DNA of 64,000 bases, taken from Mantis religiosa. Lineage: Eukaryota; Arthropoda; Insecta; Mantodea; Mantidae. The notes below the pieces were generated by a model that made no database searches, had not been told where the DNA came from, and saw only the letters and a program-made list of their open reading frames with translations. A program made the translations under genes and the position numbers. Below, one piece after another: positions 46,731 to 58,428 of this stretch. The DNA is taken from the NCBI GenBank assembly GCA_030765055.1, contig CM060953.1, forward strand, positions 15,127,846-15,191,845, in the 5' to 3' direction. Position 1 is the first letter of the stretch, and every line of letters begins with the position of its first letter.

Positions 46731-47267
46731 TTACTTGAAAATGATTTATATTTGTATGAACATTTGTGGATGTTATGGCTCTCGAAATGGGACATCTCCG
46801 TATAAATGTGATCTAAATGGAAGGAGCTGGCGTGGGCAAAACTAAGGAATGTTTTCAGAGGATGCAACGTTATTTGTGATATCTTCACTTATCTTACACG
46901 CTATTTTGCTGATTCAAGGTTCACCACACTTGAAGCAATAACGTTTATAGGTGCACACAATTCCACGCTGGGACGCCAATTTGATACAATAATGTTTGGC
47001 AAGGGTTCTACGTTGATGCTACTTTGAAGCTATTATAATGTGTGGCTCAGAGTAAAACAATGAGGTTTCTCCCAGGGTATGCGTGGATGTGTGAGAGAAG
47101 GATATTTAATGACACTGGAATGCCCGTTTCCAACTTATTTATTTACTGCTTCTTTTTTAGAACACCGAAATTGAAGTTGCCGACCAAGGGTTACCAATCT
47201 CTGTTTAAAGTTACTGACGGCAGAATGTCTATTACTCGATAAACTTTATTCGTTCCTCGCGTATATA
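46731..47267. other. No supported gene
   Basis: Nothing recognised. Confidence 0.45.
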
Positions 47268-48597
47268 CGAGGGCTATCCAGAAAGTAGATTACGTTTTGG
47301 AATAAAAAGTAAACAAAGTATAGGAAACAAATTTTATTATATACAGATGAAAGCCAAACTCAAATACTACTTTTCGACATAGTCACCATTCAAATTAAGG
47401 CATTTATCGTAGCGATGTACGAGCTTGGAAATTCCTTCGTCGAAAAATTCGGCCGCCTGCGCCTTCAACCACTTCGTTACCTCTTCTTGCAGCTGTGCGT
47501 CGTCATCAAAACGCTGCATAGCCAGCCACTTCTTCATTGCTGGGAATAGGTGGAAGTCGCTCGGTGCCAGGTCGGGACTGTACGGCGGATGAGGAAACAA
47601 CTCCCACTTAAAAGATTCAAGAACTTCACGAGTGACATTTGCCGTGTGGGGCCGGGCGTTGTCGTGAATCAACAAGATCTTAGAGCTCAACATTCCTCTG
47701 CGCTTGTTTTGAATGGCTCTTCTGAGTTTTTGGAGAGTTTGGCAATACCTTTGAGAGTTTATTGTAGTGCCTCTTTCCAGGAAGTCCACCAAAATCACAC
47801 CTTTTCTGTCCCAAAAAACAGTCGCCATCATCTTCCTTGCCGACATTGTTTGCATGCATTTTTTGGGTTTTTGGGGAGAACTTGTGTGCCCCCACTGCAT
47901 TGATTGCAATTTCGTTTCACAGTTCACGTGTTTCACCCATGTTTCGTCACCAGTAACGATGCGATCGAGTAAAGAGTCACCATCCTTATGGTAAACGCCC
48001 AAAAAGTTCATCGCTGCAGCCATTCGCTGATTTTTATGGTCATCTGTCAAGATTTTTGGAATCCATCTTGCACAAAACTTGTGGTAACCAAGCTTTTCGC
48101 TGATGATTTCGTGCAACAAACTTCGCGAAATTTGTGGAAAACTCAAAGAAAGTTCCGTTATTGTGAACCTTCGATTTTCACGGACTTTAGCATCGACTTT
48201 TTCGACAAGTTCGGCAGTCACTATGCTGGGTCTCCCACTTCGATCTTCGTCGTGAACATTGGTTCGGCCATTTTTAAATCTGATGACCCACTGACGCACT
48301 CCACCTTCAGTGATAATGTTGTCCCCATACACTTCACAAAGCTGCCGATAGATTTCTATCGGTTTACAGTTTTTTGCAGTCAGAAACCTTATTACTGCAC
48401 GCACCTCGCAGCTCGCGGGATTTTCAATTAACGCAGACATTTCAAACAGTCACAGTATCTGAACGGAGCACGAACCTCTCACTAGCACGGCTAGATGCCG
48501 ACTGAGCTGCGCAACGCTCTGACCCCAAGATGGCCGCGCTAGCCCCGCCCCTAGCGGAAACAGACGAAAACGTAATCTACTTTCTGGATAGCCCTCG
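47268..48597 (-). mobile_element. Mariner element, apparently intact (1330 bp)
   Basis: The first 30 or so bases of both ends are identical inverted repeats (cgagggctatccagaaagta continuing through gattacgtttt). TA dinucleotides flank it (47266-47267 and 48598-48599). It is a different mariner family from the copies at 6426 and 31292. Identical ends plus an unbroken ORF indicate a recent insertion. Confidence 0.95.
47367..48440 (-). CDS. Mariner transposase, full-length, 357 aa
   Basis: Cut-and-paste DDE transposase that would bind the element's inverted ends in the nucleus and move it into TA sites. The start ATG is at 48440-48438, and the length (357) is normal for the family. The N-terminus (about 1-110) holds the paired helix-turn-helix DNA-binding region, with 'DRSGRPS' as the linker between them. 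'RWIPKILTD' (about 125-133) is in the position of the mariner WVPHEL-type motif. Catalytic residues are all present: Asp165 (IVTGDETWV), Asp260 (LLIHDNARPH) and Asp295 (YSPDLAPSDFHLF), with 34 residues between the last two, i.e. DD34D. No stop or frameshift. The element is the most likely source of active protein in the window; transcription is untested. Confidence 0.95.
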   Translation of the reverse strand: MSALIENPASCEVRAVIRFLTAKNCKPIEIYRQLCEVYGDNIITEGGVRQWVIRFKNGRTNVHDEDRSGRPSIVTAELVEKVDAKVRENRRFTITELSLSFPQISRSLLHEIISEKLGYHKFCARWIPKILTDDHKNQRMAAAMNFLGVYHKDGDSLLDRIVTGDETWVKHVNCETKLQSMQWGHTSSPQKPKKCMQTMSARKMMATVFWDRKGVILVDFLERGTTINSQRYCQTLQKLRRAIQNKRRGMLSSKILLIHDNARPHTANVTREVLESFKWELFPHPPYSPDLAPSDFHLFPAMKKWLAMQRFDDDAQLQEEVTKWLKAQAAEFFDEGISKLVHRYDKCLNLNGDYVEK

Positions 48598-49873
48598 TAT
48601 ATGAACCGACAAATATCCAAGACAGAACAAGAGGAGTGCCCTAATAGGCTTCACGCCTCGGACTGTTCTCATCGGCCTGACGCCGAAGACTGTTTGAATC
48701 ACCACAGCTGCGCGTGTGAGTGCATATATCACTTTCACTTTCTGAAAGCCCTCTTCATTCAACCAAGAATCTCTTTGTGGCTGTTTTGTCATGCCATTCT
48801 GAATTATCCAAAGAATATCCTATTCATACAAGTCAAGTGAGCCCCTTTAGAAAACTGCTAAGGACACTGTTTCTTACATTGCTTTTGTTATAACAACTTT
48901 ACCCCCAACTGCTGGACTCAACTGGCCTTGCCCTTGTCGTAACAAAGAACCAACATTCCTCTGACATCCATCATAATTCCTTACTTATTGCAAACCTTAA
49001 TTTCGGTATCACACTGCAGAAACAACGAAGAGTTAACTCTCGTTCTTCCCTTCTGCCCACACCACACCGTAAATCCAGCGCTCTTATTATATTGCGCGTA
49101 CTGTAGAAATGCGTCATATGTCTGCTCATTGTGTTTTGTTTTGCAGAACTGTTATACCAGGCTCCATAAAAATACTAGTAATCTTACGTCATTCTGCTTC
49201 TTTCAAGTTCGGAAAATAAAATAAATGTTGCAGTTTGTGTGAGTTTTGACGCTTAAAAACGTAGGGTGGAATAACTCTTTAATCAAAGCACCGTTGACAC
49301 TTCCTTCCTACTAGGTCTAGTTTAAGAAATAAATAACTTTGTTTATGAATAATATAAACGTAATTATACTCTAATTTATCTAATTGGTCCGCTCCTTCAT
49401 TTCCTGCACTTCCCTGGTGTGCTGGTGCGTGGAAGTTTTTCAAAAATCTTTTTATGGAGGGGCTGATCAGAGGGTTTCAAAACATACTTTTCCGCTGTAT
49501 TCACGGCTTCGAATTCTTCGGTGGAATACATCACTTCCTATACAGTAAAGGAAGTGATGAGAATACTACCTGGATAATTATGTGTTCAAATGCAATAGCA
49601 GATCTTGGTGAATAAATTAGCACATTTACCTCAGTTAAAATCTACAGAGATTTACACTTAATAGCCTTACAATCAAAATAATTTTTAATTCAGAGATACT
49701 ATAAACAGAATGGAAAAGGTAGCAACAAAAGAAGGCATTAAATCCTAAGTAAACCGATTAAAAATACTAAACAACAGAAACATTTCTTAACAAAAGGTTG
49801 TAATTTATTTATTACGATACATGTACGTATGTCAAATAGACATTATTTGATCACAATTGTAATGTAGTTAATT
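48598..49873. other. No supported gene
   Basis: About 1.3 kb without recognisable repeat or coding features. Confidence 0.45.
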
Positions 49874-49974
49874 TTAAGGGCACTGGAGGTCAGTAGGTTC
49901 CAAAAAATCCATTTTTTTTGTTCTGAATGTTAAAAATTATATAATTCTTCAGTTTTAAAATGATATATATACGA

Positions 49975-50008
<34 letters not shown>

Positions 50009-50094
50009 CATAGGCTGTCAGCTGGTATTAAAGCCCTTTAATGCGTCAATTTAAAGATGGCGGTGCAATGACACGCCCACTTCCTGAGAATGGT
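49874..50094 (+). repeat. Putative TTAA-type transposon terminus with (TA)n
   Basis: It begins TTAAGGGCACTGGAGGTCAG, followed by an A-rich stretch with a (TA)n microsatellite (about 49964-50007), then 'aaagccctttaatgcgtcaa' and 'caatgacacgcccac'. The order matches the minus strand of 12714-12899. A tRNA-headed family C repeat abuts it on the right. Confidence 0.35.
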
Positions 50095-50099
50095 GCTTA

Positions 50100-50640
50100 A
50101 TGGATAGAGTCAACATGAAAAATTGAATGCCATGCCCGGGATTTGAACCACGGATCTCCTGGTTTCCGTCCAGTCGCTCTTAACCTTTGAGCTACCATGG
50201 TCAACATGCCGTCCTGACATTAAATTCTCCTGTTGACTCGTATATTTCCCATCAAATACCTTAGCCTATGTATGGCTAGTGTGGAGAAATGATTAATTTC
50301 CATCAATTAACTAAAATAATAAGAGTTAAATGATGAAGCCTGGGACTCAAGTACTTACGATAGTAAGTCGCCACAAACGGTTTTTTTCTCGGATGCGAGA
50401 GCCCCTAGTGGTCTACCGGGGAAATATATGAGTCAACTGGAGAATTTAATGTTTGGACGGCACGTTGGCCATGGTAGCTCAATGGGTAAGAGCGACTGGA
50501 CGGAAACCAGGAGATCCGTAGTTCAAATCCCGGCCATGACTTTGAATTTTTCATGTTGACTCCATCCATCACATATCTTAGTCTATATACGGCTAGTGTG
50601 GAGAAATTATTAATTTCCATCAATTAACTAAAATGGTTGT
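50100..50640. mobile_element. tRNA-headed repeat family C, head-to-head palindrome
   Basis: The minus-strand part (about 50250 back to 50100) contains the reversed head ('gggatttgaaccacggatct'). The plus-strand part (about 50262-50640) runs 'ccttagcctatgtatggcta', 'atttccatcaattaac', 'cctagtggtctaccgggg' and then a second head ('ccatggtagctcaatgggta', box B 'gttcaaatcccggcc'). It has the same inverted arrangement as the loci at 12972 and 24430. Confidence 0.75.
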
Positions 50641-51289
50641 TTAATCTTTGATCGTGATTTCACAAAACCTTGATTTTTCATACTTTAGGTGCATGTTTCT
50701 CATAAACTATAAAAGATATTGGCACAAAATTTGTAGTGGTTATTTGTCAATGTTACTTGAACACATTCGGCTAACATTTATATTCATTTGATTTATAAAA
50801 TGGATGAAAACAAATATTCAGACCTTGAAAATATTACCTTTACTTTTACTCAAAACTAGTTAATTGTTTATGTGCATAGTATAAACTAGGTATATGTGAT
50901 GTTCATTTAGCCGATATTATAAAACTGTATCTTAGGTTATTTAGGATAAAACTTGGTGCATGTAGCTTTAAATTCCTACAAGTAAAGTGCACTAGAAGTA
51001 TAGGGTGCAATAATTTTTTCAGGACACACGGTGTGATTTATGCCCCTTCTGCATGGACCTATGTGAACGTAATTTAAATATTATACTGTAGTTAAATGCA
51101 CACATCCTTATAAAGTAACCATACCGAATTTAAATTTGTGATAATGTTTAGTTTTATATATATTCAAGTTTTAATATTGGTAAAAATTAGTCTTGTCTGG
51201 GTAAAAAAATACTATATTTGTTTTGAGGAACCAAATATATACCAAACTTTCTACATTTACTACATTTAATTTACTACATTTCTCTAAAA
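50641..51289. other. No supported gene
   Basis: A+T-rich DNA; nothing recognised. Confidence 0.45.
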
Positions 51290-51656
51290 AAGATGAAATT
51301 CCTAATAACAAAAGTCTGGTATTTATCAATTTGATTGTTTAGATTGTGATAAAGTTTATATTGGAAAGACAAAACGTGATTTAGAAACCAGAACAAAAGA
51401 ACATTTTCGTAACATTAAATATAAACAAACTGGTACATCGACCGTAGCAGATCATTTTTGGTCATTTAACCATGAAATAAATCCTGAAGTTAAATTATTA
51501 AAACAATTAAATGGTCTGATAGAATTAATGGTTTGGGAGAAGATATTAATTCTAAAAAATAAACATCGCGTAATGAACTTTGAAATACCAGCAGTTGATT
51601 CTGTTCTTAAGTTAGTTTCATTTTCAGATTTTGGTAATACTGAAAAAACAAAATAA
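51290..51656 (+). pseudogene. Penelope-like element GIY-YIG endonuclease fragment (PLE-D)
   Basis: The frame reads SGIYQFDCLDCDKVYIGKTK, 'RTKEHFRNIKYKQTG', 'VWEKILILKNKHRVMNFEIP' and stops at 51656. The GIY and YIG motifs, the paired Cys between them and the downstream 'WEK..I..N....NFE' are those of the C-terminal endonuclease of Penelope-like retroelements. The reverse transcriptase is missing, and a one-base deletion in the A-run before SGIY breaks the upstream frame ('KKDEIPNNK'). No ribozyme-like motif follows. Confidence 0.85.
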
Positions 51657-51779
51657 CATAGTAACTTCCATAACGACGAATTTGTTTTCTCATGTTGTTT
51701 TCTTTGACGACGCGAATAAGGGTTCCTGAAATCGATTTCAACTTCAACTAATAAGAAAAATCAACATCATTTTTCTTAA

Positions 51780-52501
51780 GGCAAGGCTAAACTGAAAATT
51801 CCAAATTCTATAATAATAAACCTATCATTATGAAAATTTAGTCACATAATTAGAGTCTCATGCTAAACTTGCATGCAAATTTTTATGTTGCTACACCGAA
51901 TAGTTTATTACATATTAATTATTTTCTTGTGAAAATATTGTAAAAATTAAAAATGTTCTACGCGTCAAAACTTTTGAGATTTTAAGTTGAATCTTTGTTT
52001 TTGGCTAGAACAGAGCAATTTTAAAAGACCCACATTCTTATTTTATGGAATACTCTTGTGGAATTTGTTCTAAAATGTTTTCCACGTGTTAGCTCTGAAC
52101 ATGTTAAAAATATTAACTTGTTTTATTACTTAACAGCATGTTATTTTCAAAACATAAGCATTAACAAAAGAAGGGGGACTGTGAAGTTTCTTATTTACAT
52201 ATTATGGAGCTATCCTGTAATTTTCACCAAGTTAAAAGAAAAACTTTGACGCGTGGGGCATTTTGTATACTGAAAAGTGTTAGAAAAAGTTTCTCACAAA
52301 ATTAAATTTAAAGTTATGATTTTTACTTTTAACGATTGTTAGAGGTCTTTTTAAATTGTCACGTGATGGCCTGAAGTGGTTCAAATGATAAAAATAGCAT
52401 GCCATCTATTAATACGTACTCTAAGCTACGAAAAATGCCAAAAAAAGAAGAAAATTCCATGATTTTCAACATTTTCGGCGAGTTTTCAGTGTAACCTTGC
52501 C
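51780..52501. mobile_element. MITE, 722 bp, flanked by TTAA
   Basis: The left end reads GGCAAGGCTAAACTGAAAA; the reverse complement of the right end reads GGCAAGGTTACACTGAAAA. Both are directly preceded by TTAA (51776-51779 and 52502-52505), the target duplication of piggyBac- and Kolobok-type transposons. The interior is A+T-rich, and a 63-codon frame in it is not convincing. It is therefore a non-autonomous element. Confidence 0.8.
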
Positions 52502-52505
52502 TTAA

Positions 52506-54004
52506 GATAAGTGAAGTTTTTTGTTAAAAATATTTATATTTGTGTAATACTTATTGCTTCACTGTAAGGCTTCATTTTCTACGTAACCTTTTTAGTTTTT
52601 GAATTATCTTTATGTAAACAAAGCGCTATTAACTTTTTCTACACTATAAAATTACTTTGTTAATTTCAGTGGAGTGTCAGTTCTTGAATAATAATGCAGA
52701 CCTTAGAAATTGGAGTTTACTAAGGTTTAAACTAGGTATACAATAATAGTAATTTTATCGCTAATAATCTCGTAATAAAAGTATACCCTGCTTAAGCTAA
52801 TGACTAACCCAGGCTCGTTTTATTATGCTGTGGCATACGGAGATCGCATTTGTTTGTCTGTCATTTGTTTATAAAGTTATAAATCTTGTCCCTCAGTTAC
52901 ATTTTCTGGGCTACCTTCAAATGTTCGTAATTTCTGAGCAACAGAAGTTTGTGCCAAAGTTCCAAGTGAATGGAAAGCTTTACCTTATGCAACTATATTC
53001 ATATTCAAAAGAGAGCTAGCTGGCTGCTGTGGCGTGTAGTTATGTAAATATCATGTTTGTATGCATGACCCAGAAGTTAAATCAGTCTACGTGAATTCCG
53101 TCCCGCTGTCCTTCGGCTCCTGTCCCTTCAGCCCGACGTGGGACAAAATATTTTCGATTCCATGCAGGATATTACATCTGCGAAAAATAATGCATTCCAG
53201 GAGCTGATAACCGGGAAACATAAAAAGAGCACATCTTCTTTTTCATGAATTTTAAGATAGCTTATTGAAGATGTATGGGGTTTGTTTTGGTGCAGCGGAT
53301 CCAACTTCTCTATACTTGGGGAACAGCGTACGTTTGTTGATGGCAGCTGGACATGCCACCCCCTTCACATATTATCCCAACTTTGTCCCTCGAGTATCCC
53401 GGACGAGTCAAAGTTTGAGTGATGGCGACATCGTATACGGGGTCATCTGCTCCCTACATTCTTGGTTCTGGAGAAGCAAACAACAGCTGGGCTGTAGAAA
53501 TACAACTGTAAAACGTTATTTACGAAAATAAACCAGATGTACTTACAGAAATAGTTCAAATAAACTGCATGATCCAGAAAAAGTTACAGGACAGCTTACA
53601 AAAATCCAGTAGCGCGAATCATTTTTTCCACATCCCCCATTCTTTATAAGTTGTAGAGCTTTTTTATGCCGAATCCTTTCCTTTAGCGCATGTAACTGAT
53701 TTTTTGTGTAATTCCTACTATTTTAAATAAACGGTGAAAGCAAGGATGTTAAATATCTCTACAGACAGTCTTGAAAGTTCTGGAAATACTACATATATAA
53801 ATACTCTTTGCTGTGCAGGAAGGTAGGGTAATTTTAAATATAATTAATGAGTGTGAGTATGATTTTAAATATATGTACTTTATTTTGCTTCCATAAGAGG
53901 TTTTAGAGAGACATATAGCCTGTGGTGGTCGATAAAATAACTTTTACATAGTCGATAGTAAAAAAGTAGAAATATTTTCATTCAATGCTCAAAAACTTAT
54001 AACA
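52506..54004. other. No supported gene
   Basis: About 1.5 kb of unremarkable DNA. An 88-codon ORF at 53265 has no recognisable domain. Confidence 0.45.
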
Positions 54005-54290
54005 TGCCGGTAATGCCAACTTTGGTATGTTGCGACAATCGCCTCATTCAAGCAGGCCGTGAATCTGACTTAAATAATACTTTCTCAAAAGAGTAAGTTT
54101 TGGAAAAATTAGTAATCTATTAATTACGCTACTTTCGTCGATTTGTTCTTTTCCACGGCCTCCTTTATGTAGATTGTTGTGCTTATTTTAAAAGTCATAT
54201 TGTGGATGCTACGCAAAACAAATGAACATCGGAATCCGATGAATATCATGGCCATGAGGAAGATAAAACATATATACATACCAAGTGAGT
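54005..54290. repeat. Dispersed repeat, second copy of 9105-9520
   Basis: It shares gacaatcgcctcattcaag and 'aaatgaacatcggaatccga' with the first locus in the same order. Unknown class. Confidence 0.5.
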
Positions 54291-54886
54291 CAGCCACCCA
54301 TCAAACGGCATGTGAGTCTTAGTCCAGTTTTGCGCTTACTAAACTGTATTGCTTAACGTTCTTAGAAAGAAGAATGCGCAAAACTCAGAGGAATAGCGGT
54401 TTAAAGGACAAAACGTACAGCTCGCTAAAGTACTACTCAAAAACATAAAACACATTTACTCAGAGCGAATTTCGGTTTGAAGCCGATATTACAAACTTGT
54501 TATTAGAGTATACATGACAAAGTAATTCAGTAAACGCCTCGGAAAAAATGCACATATTATGAGTACACTAATAACGTCAGCTGAAAAGAAAATGGCGGAT
54601 TCTTGTACTTAGAGCAGAAGTTGGCTGCTAAAAATTAGGAAAAAAATTAGAGACAAGCCTCATTCATCATGGACCCGCACAGTCAAAGCGGACATATTAT
54701 TAAACAACAATTTATCTACATTTTTGCATAAGTTATTTCTCGTGCATCTGAATTAATATACATAAGAGCTTCTGTCATTTAAGTAGTAATACTAAAACGT
54801 TCAGTAAATGATTAAAAGGCTAAATCAAGTACGAGAACTCGCGACGTGGCAAAGGTATAGCGCCAGGCATACAAGTCGTACTACTG
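54291..54886. other. No supported gene
   Basis: Nothing recognised. Confidence 0.45.
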
Positions 54887-54899
54887 AACCCAGAGCGTG

Positions 54900-55154
54900 T
54901 AGTGTGTAGTGTTTGTAGTGTTTAACGCCCGCTTTCACTACATACGGCACCGCAGGCGGTGACACTGATGATACATGAGATGAAGATGGAGCACCGTTGG
55001 AATGAGATGGCGGGGGAAACCGGAGATCCCGGAGAAAACCCGCCCCAGCGCCGTGTTGTCCACCACAAATCTCATTTTGCGGTCACCTGGGATCGAACCC
55101 GGGCCGCCTTGGTGAGAGCCAAGCGGTCTAACTACTGAGCCACGGCGTAGCCAC
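54900..55154 (-). mobile_element. SINE family D, complete, tRNA-Glu-like head
   Basis: A perfect 13-bp duplication aacccagagcgtg flanks it (54887-54899 and 55155-55167). The minus-strand head reads 'cgtggctcagtagttagacc', 'gcttggctctcaccaagg', 'cccgggttcgatcccagg'; the gCTCtc loop fits tRNA-Glu(CTC). The body matches 45115-45344. The 3' end is a short (cactaca)n-like tail. Confidence 0.9.
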
Positions 55155-55325
55155 AACCCAGAGCGTGCTTTCAGCCAAGTCTCGATATAGTTGAATGGGG
55201 TTATGATCTCTCTTGTGCCCTAACCCTACTGGACAGGTTCAGTCTCTGCATTGTAAATACCCTTTTTAATTAATACAATTTTGAGTCGAACTAATACTCA
55301 ATGCTCCATTTATTGCTAGTATTTA

Positions 55326-55370
55326 TCTAGAACGCGTTTCGTTAGGAACTTCCTAACATCATCAGCTGTT
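55326..55370 (-). ncRNA. Hammerhead-ribozyme-like motif, PLE-C
   Basis: The minus strand reads ctgatga, then t, stem gttagga/tcctaac with loop agt, then gaaac, gc, gtt. The seven-base stem II is perfect. A two-base stem III (ac/gt) is possible and stem I is weak (about two pairs). The extra t after ctgatga departs from the standard core. Confidence 0.45.
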
Positions 55371-55880
55371 GTCGACTAATGGATGCCGGTTCAGTGAACT
55401 CCTCGGAGGTGATAGGTGCGTCTCTGTCGGTATCTTGATGGACTTGAAATTTGGATTTTCTTCAAAGGTAGTATCGAAATTAAACAATTTACTTTCATAT
55501 TTCTTTATAAAGATTTTTTCCCACGTGGTTAATGCAGCTGGACCTTGGATACTTTTTAGTAAGTGAATTTCTTGTTCTATGTCATGATTTTCCTTCCAAA
55601 AATGGTACGCTACCGCCGATTTATCTATTTCTTTATTTCTGATGTTCCTAAAGTGCTCTTTAAGTGTAATGTTCACCTTCCTTTTTGTTTTTCCAATGCA
55701 GAATTTGTCACAGTCCTTGCAATTTATCCGGTACACTCCTGATTTTTTGCCTGTGGGTATCTCCTTTGTATTATGTGATTTCAAAAGGTGTTGTACACTA
55801 AATTTGTTCTGTGGGGCCAAAGTAATATTGTGTTCTTTGAAGACTTTTTGGAAAAGGTGTGTAGCTCTGGGATGATTAGC
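55326..55880 (-). pseudogene. Penelope-like element endonuclease fragment (PLE-C)
   Basis: Reading from about 55880, the minus strand encodes 'FQKVFKEHNITLAPQNKFSV', 'SGVYRINCKDCDKFCIGKTK', 'LKEHFRNIRNKEIDKSAVAY', 'WEKIFIKKYESKLFNFDTTF' and stops just after 'HPLVDNS' at 55362. This is the linker plus GIY-YIG endonuclease of a PLE. In the YIG motif Tyr is replaced (FCIG), which probably impairs catalysis. The reverse transcriptase is absent. A hammerhead-like motif overlaps the stop codon. Confidence 0.85.
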
Positions 55881-56454
55881 AATGAAACCTCATACAGAAA
55901 ATTTGAAAATTATGTTTAACTTCCATTTTAAACTATGATACTGTAGTTCAATTTAACATCCATGTTAAATACGCAGGTAGAACCTAGTAATGGGGAGATG
56001 TTTTCATACTGGAGTATAGAATGCGGATTGCATAAAACTCGAGAATAAGGTGCAGCTGACCCACCTGGTACAATCTACAACTATTCACCACTGTCTAATG
56101 ACGTACGCGTTAAAATAATTTTATTTTGTTCGTAGGTCTCGGCCTGCGACCTTATTTCTGAATCACAGCTGCTCACAAAATAGAATCTTCCGTTTTACTC
56201 TCGTAATACAAATAACTATTTTCAGTTATTGATATAAAATATTGGTTCACTCATTTCTGGTATTAGTAGCTTTATCTCTTTACGTAATCATTTAAGATGC
56301 AGTGTTAACAGATTTGATGACATACAAAGGAAATAAAGTAAAACCTGCACTAAAAGGTTATGCTATGCAGAAACTTCAGTATATACTTCTACGGTATTGT
56401 GATAACAATTATTCAGAGTATAAACTTGGAAGAAGCGTAGGGACAGTGAAGCAC
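55881..56454. other. No supported gene
   Basis: It contains a diverged match (about 56115-56190) to 9565-9640. Nothing else was recognised. Confidence 0.4.
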
Positions 56455-56513
56455 AAATTAATACAAAAGTGAATCGAGAAGATATTGACACATTGCTTCA
56501 CTCACACTGTTTA

Positions 56514-56560
56514 TTCACAGGACATGTTTCAAGAGCTCTTGCTCCTATCGTCAGCTGATA
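56514..56560 (-). ncRNA. Hammerhead-ribozyme-like motif, PLE-A minus copy
   Basis: It reads ctgacga, t, stem aggagc/gctctt (loop aaga), gaaac, at, gtc, ctg. Stem III ac/gt and a three-pair stem I (cag/ctg) are possible. It overlaps the last codons of the endonuclease ORF. Confidence 0.45.
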
Positions 56561-57850
56561 CTCGACTAGTGCAAGTTGTAGTGGTTTCCTCTTTCTCCGT
56601 TTTGTCAATAGATGGCGTGATGTACTTGTCAAAGATGTCCGGTGGTGGAGTTTCAAAATTCATGACTCTATGACGATTTTTGTTGATGAAGATTTTTTCC
56701 CAAACGGAAAGGTCTATGGGGTGATTAACGTATTTTATTAGAGATGTTTCCAAGTTGATGTCATGTCTAGTGTTCAAAAAATGAAAAGCCACTGCTGATT
56801 TTTCTGTTTCACCCTTTTTAATGTTTCTTAGACGTTCTTTAGTTCTGATGTTAATATTTATTTTTGTTTTTCCTATATAAATTTTAGGGCAAGTTTCACA
56901 TTTGATCTCATAGATTCCTGGTTTTTCTTTGGAAGTGATTGAATTTTTGGGAGGGCCTTTTAACAAATTTCTGATATTAAACCTATTTTGAGGTGCAAGA
57001 GTTATGTTGTGTTTTGAGAAGATTTTTTGGAATTTGTTATAGGCTGATGGGTGGAAGGTGAATTTTTTAAAGAGTTTTTTCTCTTTTTCTCCTGTAGGTT
57101 CTAGGGTGGTGGTTTCATTTATTTTCTTAGCCTTGTTGAGTCTGTTAACTGTTTTGTCTACTATATTTGGGTTGAAACCGTTGGATATAGCTACTTTTTT
57201 ATGTGTAGGTATTCTTCTTGATAATCTTCTCTGTTTAGTGGAAAGTTGATCATCCGAAAGATTAAGCTGTTGAAAATGGCATGTTGGTGTTGTTTTGGGT
57301 TGAAACTGTTGTTCTTGGTGTAATTATCTGTGTGTGTCGGTTTCCTGTAAATACCAAAGGTGAGTTTGTTGTTCATTTTTTTGATCTTGATGTCCAAAAA
57401 GGGGAGCACACCATCCTCTTCTGTTTCCAATGTAAATTTTATATCTGGATTTTGTATATTCAAAAGTTTAAGACTATCTTGTACGAGTTTTTTAAGTAAT
57501 ATTGCAAAAATGTCGTCAACATAGCGATACCACACTGAAATAATTTGGAAAAGTTTTTGTGATATGTGTTTCAAAAGCACTCATAAATAAATCTGCCAAG
57601 AAGGGAGACAATGGGCTGCCCATAGCTAGGCCTGTTTTCCTGTTTATAGATCTGTCCATTAAAGCTGAAACAATTTTGATTGATACAAATTTCTGTAAGT
57701 TGTAAAAGTTCTTCTATTTCTTCAGATGTTATTTGTAATGATTCCAGCCATTTTTTGAGAAGTGGAATAAGCTCATTGGTAGGTATACTTGGATATAAAG
57801 AAATGACGTCAAAGGAAACTAAAGAATCTGTAAAGCATCCTAGAACCTAC
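56529..57850 (-). pseudogene. Penelope-like element RT-endonuclease (PLE-A), frameshifted
   Basis: The minus strand encodes 'SLVSFDVISLYPSIPTNE' (first catalytic Asp region), 'GLAMGSPLSPFLADLFMSAF', 'WYRYVDDIFA' (YVDD catalytic pair), 'PFLDIKI' and 'FGIYRKPTHTDNY', a linker 'FTFHPSAYNKFQKIFSKHNI', then the endonuclease 'PGIYEIKCETCPKIYIGKTK' and 'VWEKIFINKNRHRVMNFETP', ending SADDRSKSS before the stop. RT plus C-terminal GIY-YIG is the PLE architecture. Frameshifts occur near 57625, near 57560 and in the endonuclease linker, and the N-terminus is cut at the palindrome junction, so it is inactive. It is the only PLE here with most of its RT. Confidence 0.88.
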
Positions 57851-57863
57851 AGGAAAAAAAGAG

Positions 57864-58418
57864 AAAAAACTCTTTAAAAAATTCACCTTCCACCCATCAG
57901 CCTATAACAAATTCCAAAAAATCTTCTCAAAACACAACATAACTCTTGCACCTCAAAATAGGTTTAATATCAGAAATTTGTTAAAAAGCCCTCCCAAAAA
58001 TTCAAACACTACCAAAGAAAAACCAGGAATCTATGAGATCAAATGTGAAACTTTCCCTAAAATTTATATAGGAAAAACAAAAAGAAATATTAACATCAGA
58101 ACTAAAGAACATATGAGAAACATTAAAAATGGTGAAACAGAAAAATCAGCAGCGGCTTTTCATTTTTTGAATACTAGACATGACATCAACTTGGAAACAT
58201 CTCTAATAAAATACGTTAATCACCCCATAGACATTTCCGTATGGGAAAAAATCTTCATTAACAAAAATCGTCATAGAGTCATGAATTTTGAAACTCCACC
58301 ACCGGACATCTTTGACAAGTACATCACGCCATCTATTGACAAAACGGAGAAAGAGGAAACCACTACAACTTGCACTAGTCGAGTATCAGCTGACGATAGG
58401 AGCAAGAGCTCTTGAAAC
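57864..58418 (+). pseudogene. Second PLE-A endonuclease copy, opposite orientation
   Basis: From about 57978 an open frame of 145 codons reads 'PGIYEIKCETFPKIYIGKTK', 'IRTKEHMRNIKNGETEKSAA', 'VWEKIFINKNRHRVMNFETP' and ends SADDRSKSS, nearly identical to the minus-strand copy. The second Cys of the pair is Phe here (CETFP against CETCP), and LLKS replaces LLKG. The N-terminal linker before it is out of frame. No reverse transcriptase lies upstream. Confidence 0.88.
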
Positions 58419-58428
58419 ATGTCCTGTG
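58382..58428 (+). ncRNA. Hammerhead-ribozyme-like motif, PLE-A plus copy
   Basis: Same layout as the minus copy (ctgacga, t, aggagc/gctctt, gaaac, at, gtc, ctg); it belongs to the inverted arm. Confidence 0.45.

Noticed and set aside
47550..48431. Plus-strand ORFs of 117 and 147 codons
   Set aside because: They are antisense shadows of the intact mariner transposase.
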